From Candidatus Zixiibacteriota bacterium (GTDB lineage Bacteria; Zixibacteria; MSB-5A5; GN15; FEB-12): DNA of 11,350 nucleotides. The position numbers and the translations under genes were made by a program. The notes under the pieces are model-generated. The model had not been told where the DNA came from. It ran no database searches and saw only the letters and a program-made list of their open reading frames with translations. The stretch spans positions 1 through 11,350 of the forward strand of contig JAMPYH010000058.1 of NCBI GenBank assembly GCA_023700785.1. Direction: 5' to 3'. Positions within the stretch are counted from its first letter, which is position 1. Each line of letters begins with the position of its first letter. Below are positions 6,840-11,350 of this stretch, piece after piece.

Positions 6840-8282
6840 ATGGCCCAGAACCCGTCTTCTTCCAACCGCCGATCACAACTGCTGATCATCGGACTGGTCG
6901 TGCTTTTGGCGGCGGCAACGTTCGCGATCATGCTTCTCTATCAGAATATCTCTCAACGCAAGGAAGAGGCCAGGCAGATCGTCTTCCAGGTAGCGGATAT
7001 TTCCGAGACCACGATCGACCCAAAGATCTGGGGGGAGAACTTCCCCCGGCAATATGACAGTTATCGCCGGACAGTCGATACCGCCCGCACCAAGCATGGC
7101 GGGAGCGAGGCATTTCAGAAACTGGACGATGATCCGCGTTGGCGCGAACTGTTTAATGGCTATGCCTTCGGCATTGATTATCGCGAAGAACGCGGTCATG
7201 CGTTCATGCTTTCTGATCAGGCCGAGACCGAACGGGTCAAACAATTTAAACAGCCCGGCGCTTGCCTGCATTGCCACGCCGCGGTGATCCCCGCCTACAA
7301 GCAGAAAGGGAGAGACGCCGGCATTGCCGACAGCGACACGCTTGCCCAGATCATGAAAGGGTTTGAGATGGTCTGCGCGATGCCGTTTGATGAGGCGAGC
7401 AAGCTGGTGGATCATCCGGTCGTTTGCGGCGATTGCCACGAGCCAAGATCCATGAATCTGCGCGTCACGCGCCCAGGTTTTATCAACGGCATCCAGCGAT
7501 TGGCGGCCAGCGGTACTTCCCTGCCGCACCTCCCCAGTTTTACCCGCTGGCAGAACGGCCCGCGACTCGCTCCCTACAACCCGAATACGGAGGCGACCCG
7601 CCAGGAGATGCGCTCGTTTGTGTGCGGGCAATGCCATGTCGAGTATTATTTCAAAGGGAAAGAGGAAAAGCTGCTCACCTATCCCTGGCACGAGGGGATC
7701 CAGGTTGAACAGATCGAAGCCTACTACGATTCGGTGAACCATATCGACTGGACACATACCACCAGCAAAGCGCCGGTGCTCAAGGCGCAGCACCCTGAGT
7801 TTGAGATGTGGAACCAGGGGATCCATGCCCGCAGCGGCGTCGCTTGCGCCGATTGCCACATGCCGTATTATCGGGAGGGGGCGATCAAAATATCGGATCA
7901 CCATGTGCGAAGTCCGCTGCTGAATATCGCCCGAGCCTGCCAGAATTGTCACCGCTATCCGGAATCCGAGATCCTGGCGCGCGCCGAACGGATCCAGGAC
8001 AAGACAAAGAACGTCATGCTCCGCGCCGAAGAAGCGGTGCTGGACCTGATCGCGTCGATCGACGCGGCGTCGAAGTCCGGCGCAGATTCTGTCGCGCTTG
8101 CGCCGGCGCGCAATTTCCACCGCAAAGCGCAATGGCGGCTTGACTTCATCGCCGCCGAAAACTCCATGGGTTTCCACGCCTCGCAGGAAGCTACGCGTAT
8201 CCTGGCCGAAGCGATCGATTACGCGCGACAAGGCTACAACGCCCTCCCGGGGAACAGTGTCCCTCGACGCGCGGAGAAATAG
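6840..8282 (+). CDS. nrfA: Ammonia-forming cytochrome c nitrite reductase, catalytic pentaheme subunit
   Basis: A 480-residue periplasmic enzyme that reduces nitrite to ammonium with six electrons. The heme motifs are CLHCH (142-146), CGDCH (196-200), CGQCH (262-266), CADCH (336-340) and CQNCH (367-371). The first position carries the catalytic heme and has Lys (CXXCK) in E. coli NrfA; here it is His. The remaining active site fits: RGH (Arg118), CGQCHVEYYF with Glu268 and Tyr269, and KAQHP with Lys315, Gln317 and His318. The calcium site and catalytic His are therefore kept. His446 (GFHASQE) fits a distal heme ligand. The N-terminus (13-33) looks like an uncleaved membrane anchor. ATG 6840 is chosen because AAAGGA (6825-6830) sits 9 bases before it, overlapping the nrfH stop; in-frame GTG 6789 would overlap nrfH needlessly. 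Confidence 0.95.
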   Translation: MAQNPSSSNRRSQLLIIGLVVLLAAATFAIMLLYQNISQRKEEARQIVFQVADISETTIDPKIWGENFPRQYDSYRRTVDTARTKHGGSEAFQKLDDDPRWRELFNGYAFGIDYREERGHAFMLSDQAETERVKQFKQPGACLHCHAAVIPAYKQKGRDAGIADSDTLAQIMKGFEMVCAMPFDEASKLVDHPVVCGDCHEPRSMNLRVTRPGFINGIQRLAASGTSLPHLPSFTRWQNGPRLAPYNPNTEATRQEMRSFVCGQCHVEYYFKGKEEKLLTYPWHEGIQVEQIEAYYDSVNHIDWTHTTSKAPVLKAQHPEFEMWNQGIHARSGVACADCHMPYYREGAIKISDHHVRSPLLNIARACQNCHRYPESEILARAERIQDKTKNVMLRAEEAVLDLIASIDAASKSGADSVALAPARNFHRKAQWRLDFIAAENSMGFHASQEATRILAEAIDYARQGYNALPGNSVPRRAEK

Positions 8283-8295
8283 TAGTGAGGATCAG

Positions 8296-8760
8296 ATGAG
8301 TCATACTCCCGATACCTTTGTCTATCCGCTGGATCAACACCCGGCGGAATCGATGGTGATCCATTGCGCGGATCCGCGTTTTCAGGTGCCGATCCGGCGG
8401 TTCGTCACCGAATCACTCGGCGTGAAGAATTATCTGCCGATCATTCGCGGCGGCGGCGTGCACGCGCTCGGCGCCAAAGGATATGCCCCGCGCGAGTTCG
8501 ATACCTTGTGGCACCAGGTGACTTTTATGCTCGACCTGTTCAAGCTCCCCGAAGTCATCATTTTCGGCCATGAGGATTGCCGCTGGTACCAGAATCATGC
8601 CGAACACTATCACGGCGTTGACCCGGCTACAAAGTGCAAAACGGACCTGCCGATGGTTGCCTTGATGCTGAGCGAGGCGTACCCGACCATGACCATCCGC
8701 CTGTTCTGGGCCGGCATTGAGGGGGAGAATGTGCGGTTTGAGAAAGTGACGTTCGAGTAA
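8296..8760 (+). CDS. Small beta-carbonic-anhydrase-like protein
   Basis: This 154-residue soluble protein has no signal peptide. It carries the beta-carbonic anhydrase signature: CADPR (Cys24, Asp26, Arg28), corresponding to the CxDxR zinc ligand and Asp-Arg dyad; IRGGGVHAL (50-58), where classical enzymes have RNAGG; and GHEDC (His92, Cys95), the HxxC zinc ligands. It should bind zinc and may interconvert CO2 and bicarbonate, but it is shorter than the usual 190-220 residues and otherwise diverged, so activity is not assured. It starts 13 bases after nrfA with GTGAGG (8285-8290) as ribosome binding site, so it is probably the third gene of the nrf operon. Whether it serves nitrite ammonification or is merely cotranscribed is unknown. 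The frame is open further upstream, but only inside nrfA. Confidence 0.72.
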   Translation: MSHTPDTFVYPLDQHPAESMVIHCADPRFQVPIRRFVTESLGVKNYLPIIRGGGVHALGAKGYAPREFDTLWHQVTFMLDLFKLPEVIIFGHEDCRWYQNHAEHYHGVDPATKCKTDLPMVALMLSEAYPTMTIRLFWAGIEGENVRFEKVTFE

Positions 8761-8785
8761 GAGGCAGAGCACCGCGCTCCGCCTC
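8761..8785. terminator. Probable bidirectional terminator hairpin between convergent genes
   Basis: GAGGCAGAGC (8761-8770) and GCTCCGCCTC (8776-8785) form a 10-base stem with one mismatch and a 5-base loop. It starts right after the stop of the plus-strand gene and lies 7 bases before the end of the minus-strand gene, where a shared terminator is expected. Neither side has a strong T-run. Confidence 0.5.
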
Positions 8786-8792
8786 TCATATG

Positions 8793-10013
8793 TCAGCGCA
8801 CTGGGCTAACCGCGAGCCGTCGTTCCACCAGCGTCGCCAATCGTCGGATCCCCTCCGCGATCTGCTCTTCAGTCGGATACGAATAATTCAGCCGCATCGT
8901 GTTTCGGTTCGAGCCGTCATGGAAAAAGCATGAGCCGATGACAAACGCGACCTTGAGGTCGATGGCGTCATCGATCATGTCATTCGCGTCTATTCCTTCA
9001 GGCAACTGCAGCCAGAGAAACATCCCGCCTTCCGGCTTCGACCACCAGAGGCCGTCGATCTTCGGCATATATTTTTCGAGAGCGGCAAGCATCGCCGCGC
9101 GCTTCCGCTGATAGAGCTTTTTGCTGATCTCGATCTGTTTCTCCAAATGCCCGTCCTGGATCAGGAATCCCGCGATGATCGATACGTACGCGGCGGTGCA
9201 GAGGTCGGTCCCCTGTTTGGCCATCACAAACTTGTCGATCACTTCGGCCGGACCGACCATCCATCCGATCCGGAAACCCGGGCAAAAGATCTTTGAGAAG
9301 GTCTTCAACTGTATCACCCGTCCGTCCCGGTCGAGGGAATAAAGCGACGGAAGCAGGTCGCCTTCATAGCGAAGTTCTCGATACGGGCTGTCCTCGACAA
9401 TGACCAGATCGTAAGCGGTCGCGAGCGCGAGAACTTGACTGCGCCGCTCAAGCGAGAGCGTGATGCCTGACGGATTCTGGAAGTCCGGGATGAGATAGAC
9501 GAATTTCGGCTTGCGCCCTTCGTCGATCAACCTGATAACCAATTGTTCAAGTTTTTCCGGGATCACGCCATCATGATCTATCTCGGCGCCGTGGAAGTCC
9601 GCGTTAAACGCCCGGAAAGCCTGAATGGTCCCGACATAAGTTGGTCGCTCGACAATGATCGGATCACCGGGGTCAATGAAAACCTTACTCAGCAGGTCGA
9701 TCCCTTGTTGGGAGGAGGCCACTACCAGCAGATTCTCCGGCTTCACCGGCTCCCCGTGGCGAGCCATGAACTGGATCAACTGTTCTTTGAGGAACGGATC
9801 TCCTTCGGTCGGGCTGTACTGCAGGGCGTGGCGGCCGCATGCATGGATGGCCCGCAGCGACGCCGCTTCGACAGCATCGTAGGGAAAGATCGCCGGATCG
9901 GGAAGTCCACCGGCGAACGAGATCGTTTCGGGATTGCGGGTCAGCTTGAGCAGTTCGCGAATTTCGGACCGGCGCAGTCGCCCGGCCATCGCGGAGTACT
10001 GGAAATCCACCAT
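8793..10013 (-). CDS. PLP-dependent class I/II aminotransferase (LysN / 2-aminoadipate aminotransferase type)
   Basis: A 406-residue fold-type I aminotransferase moving an amino group between an amino acid and a 2-oxo acid in the cytoplasm. The PLP lysine is Lys241 in KTFSKIFCPGFRIGW. Asn180 (DFQNPSG), Asp208 and Tyr211 (VEDSPY) bind the cofactor, SSQQGIDL (100-107) is the phosphate-binding turn, and Arg375 or a near neighbour (NTMRLNYS) should bind the substrate carboxylate. The N-terminal AGRLRRSEIRELLKL and ISFAGGLPDP are typical of the LysN/2-aminoadipate and aromatic aminotransferase group, close relatives of MocR aminotransferase domains but without a DNA-binding domain. The substrate cannot be told from sequence. 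The start has GGGAGA (complement of 10021-10026) 7 bases upstream. It is divergent from a MocR-type regulator, which probably controls it. Confidence 0.9.
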   Translation of the reverse strand: MVDFQYSAMAGRLRRSEIRELLKLTRNPETISFAGGLPDPAIFPYDAVEAASLRAIHACGRHALQYSPTEGDPFLKEQLIQFMARHGEPVKPENLLVVASSQQGIDLLSKVFIDPGDPIIVERPTYVGTIQAFRAFNADFHGAEIDHDGVIPEKLEQLVIRLIDEGRKPKFVYLIPDFQNPSGITLSLERRSQVLALATAYDLVIVEDSPYRELRYEGDLLPSLYSLDRDGRVIQLKTFSKIFCPGFRIGWMVGPAEVIDKFVMAKQGTDLCTAAYVSIIAGFLIQDGHLEKQIEISKKLYQRKRAAMLAALEKYMPKIDGLWWSKPEGGMFLWLQLPEGIDANDMIDDAIDLKVAFVIGSCFFHDGSNRNTMRLNYSYPTEEQIAEGIRRLATLVERRLAVSPVR

Positions 10014-10072
10014 AACAGAATCTCCCGGGTTTGGCCGTTGTATGATAACGAGCTTCCATGTAATAATACTCT

Positions 10073-10100
10073 TGCTGTGACAAACCAGTTACAATATATT
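10073..10100 (+). promoter_or_regulatory. Candidate promoter for the MocR-type regulator gene
   Basis: TTGCTG (10073-10078) and TATATT (10095-10100) are separated by 16 bases in an AT-rich divergent gap. Transcription would start near 10107, giving a leader of about 85 bases. On the minus strand TATTAT (complement of 10063-10068) is a possible -10 box for the aminotransferase, without a well-spaced -35 box. Confidence 0.35.
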
Positions 10101-10115
10101 ATGTCATTGGTACAA
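10088..10115. promoter_or_regulatory. Candidate MocR operator: two short direct repeats 21 bases apart
   Basis: GTTACAA (10088-10094) and GGTACAA (10109-10115) match at six of seven positions and are 21 bases apart, two helical turns, so both face the same side of DNA. MocR regulators often bind direct repeats at such spacing. The first lies in the spacer of the candidate promoter and the second near its predicted start point. The match is short and could be chance. Confidence 0.25.
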
Positions 10116-10190
10116 AAAAGAGTGAGACAAAGACAGAACGCGCTACGTATCACTCGTTGTGGCTGATAAGCTATTGATATGGAGTAATAT

Positions 10191-11350
10191 ATGGATTCAC
10201 TGATGACCTGGTCGCCAGTAGTACAAAAGCACGACGAGCCAATGTACATTTCGTTGGTTCGTGCGCTCTCGGAAGATGTTGCCGCAGGGAAGCTTCCGGT
10301 CGGCACCCGCCTTCCCACTCAGCGCGATCTGGCGGACAAACTGGGTGTTGCCTTAGGGACAATCACGCGCGCCTATTCCGAGGCTGAACGCCGTGGTCTG
10401 GTATATGGAGATGGAAGACGCGGTACTTTCGTCGGTGAGCTCCCTAACGCCCGCTCGTATCTGGCGTCGGTTTACAAACCGGTCTCAGTAGGTGTCGATT
10501 TTTCCAAGAACCAACCGGCTACCGCGTATGATCCGGATCTTGCCGCCGCGCTTCGACAGATCGTTAAGCATGGCGATATACAGCATCTACTGCACTACCC
10601 GCCATCCGCCGGTTATCCCAAACATCGCGAGGCCGGACTCCGCTGGCTCGAATCGCTCGGCCTCAAAGTTGACATGGAGCAGATCTACATCTCCGGCGGC
10701 GCTCAACACGCGCTGATGGCGATCTTTGCCGCCGAGACTCGTCCGGGTGATCTTATCGCCACCGAAGAGTACACCTATCCCGGGGTCAAGATCATCGCCG
10801 AGTTGATGGGGCTCGAAGTGGTCGGCGTGGAGATGGATGACGAAGGGATGCGGCCGGAGTCGCTTGAGACGATCTGCAAACATCGCGATGTCCGCCTTAT
10901 GTATTGCAATCCGTCATATCAAAATCCGACCAACGCGATCATGTCGGCCAAACGGAGACAGCAGATCGCCGAGGTCGCCGATCGCCATTCGATCACGGTC
11001 GTCGAAGATGAGATCCTCGCCCCTTTGATGGAAAAGCATCCGGGATTCATCTGCCGCATGTTGCCGGAGAGAGGCTACGGCATCATCTCGTCATCAAAAG
11101 CGCTGGCCGCCGGCCTGCGCATCGGGTTTATCGCCGCGCCGAAACCGTCGCTCCGAAAACTGAACGAGTCGCTGCAGGCATCGATCCTCGGGGTCCCGCC
11201 GTTAATGGCGGAGATCTTCACCCGCTGGTACAGCGACGGGACGCTGGAGAAGATCATCACGCGCCGAAAAAAGGAGATGTCTCACGCTCATCATCTGGCG
11301 TCAACTATTCTGAAGGGATTCACGTTTCGCTCACATCCGACCAGTTACCA
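10191..11350 (+). CDS. MocR-family transcriptional regulator (GntR wHTH fused to aminotransferase domain), 3' end outside window
   Basis: The frame is open to the window edge, giving 386 residues without a stop. Residues about 13-85 form a GntR-type winged helix (EPMYISLVRALSEDVAAGKL, then LPTQRDLADKLGV and the recognition helix LGTITRAYSEAERRGLV, wing GDGRRGTFV). A linker of about 30 residues leads into a fold-type I aminotransferase domain: GGAQHALM (169-176), YQNPT (Asn245), VVEDEIL (Asp273), SSSKALAAGLRIGF (PLP lysine Lys303, Arg310). Such proteins sense an amino compound or PLP and regulate adjacent genes. The Tyr expected three residues after Asp273 is Leu276, which may affect catalysis but not PLP binding. 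ATG 10191 is preceded by GGAG (10181-10184), 6 bases away. It is divergent from the aminotransferase gene, its most likely target. Confidence 0.92.
   Translation, partial: MDSLMTWSPVVQKHDEPMYISLVRALSEDVAAGKLPVGTRLPTQRDLADKLGVALGTITRAYSEAERRGLVYGDGRRGTFVGELPNARSYLASVYKPVSVGVDFSKNQPATAYDPDLAAALRQIVKHGDIQHLLHYPPSAGYPKHREAGLRWLESLGLKVDMEQIYISGGAQHALMAIFAAETRPGDLIATEEYTYPGVKIIAELMGLEVVGVEMDDEGMRPESLETICKHRDVRLMYCNPSYQNPTNAIMSAKRRQQIAEVADRHSITVVEDEILAPLMEKHPGFICRMLPERGYGIISSSKALAAGLRIGFIAAPKPSLRKLNESLQASILGVPPLMAEIFTRWYSDGTLEKIITRRKKEMSHAHHLASTILKGFTFRSHPTSY

Noticed and set aside
6873..8231. 452-codon open reading frame on the minus strand across nrfA
   Set aside because: It is an antisense shadow of nrfA, whose plus-strand protein has five heme motifs and all family landmarks. 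The minus-strand translation is Arg/His-rich without any recognisable domain.
8098..8295. Upstream extension of the carbonic-anhydrase-like frame inside nrfA
   Set aside because: The extra residues are a frame-shifted shadow of NrfA; ATG 8296 has its own ribosome binding site and the zinc motif is placed normally.
9543..10166. 207-codon plus-strand open reading frame opposite the aminotransferase
   Set aside because: Antisense to conserved PLP-enzyme motifs and extends through the divergent promoter gap; no family resemblance.

Overview
The window reads as chromosomal DNA of an anaerobic or facultatively anaerobic Gram-negative bacterium. It carries a membrane-anchored NrfHA nitrite reductase, a Wzz-like polysaccharide copolymerase, and moderately GC-rich, densely packed genes. 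Nothing in it fixes the phylum. A deep-branching group such as the FCB candidate phyla would fit, but that is a guess. There are no tRNA or rRNA genes, CRISPR arrays or insertion sequences. Genes fill almost everything; the longest gap is 216 bases.

Region 1 (1-4465, plus strand) is the end of an operon with four tightly spaced genes: the C-terminal part of an NAD-synthetase-like ATP pyrophosphatase, a small acyl carrier protein, an AMP-forming acyl/aminoacyl ligase, and a class II glutamine amidotransferase of the asparagine synthase family. Together they can activate a carboxylic acid, load it on a carrier, and supply ammonia from glutamine for amide formation. The product is unknown. This is the best candidate in the window for an undescribed pathway.

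Region 2 (4466-6339) holds a chain-length-determinant-type protein (Wzz/GNVR fold, two membrane segments, no tyrosine kinase domain) behind its own candidate promoter and an inverted repeat. It hints that the preceding cassette serves a surface polysaccharide. Two GC-rich hairpins follow it.

Region 3 (6340-8785) is the nitrite ammonification operon: tetraheme NrfH, pentaheme NrfA with a CXXCH (not CXXCK) active-site heme motif and a conserved calcium site, and a small protein with the zinc and Asp-Arg signature of beta-carbonic anhydrases. A hairpin between convergent genes closes it.

Region 4 (8793-11350) is a divergent pair: a minus-strand PLP-dependent aminotransferase of the LysN/2-aminoadipate type, and a plus-strand MocR-type regulator (GntR winged helix fused to an aminotransferase domain) that runs off the window. 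The 177-base gap between them is AT-rich, with a candidate promoter and a short repeat at 21-base spacing. The arrangement suggests that the regulator controls the aminotransferase and itself.
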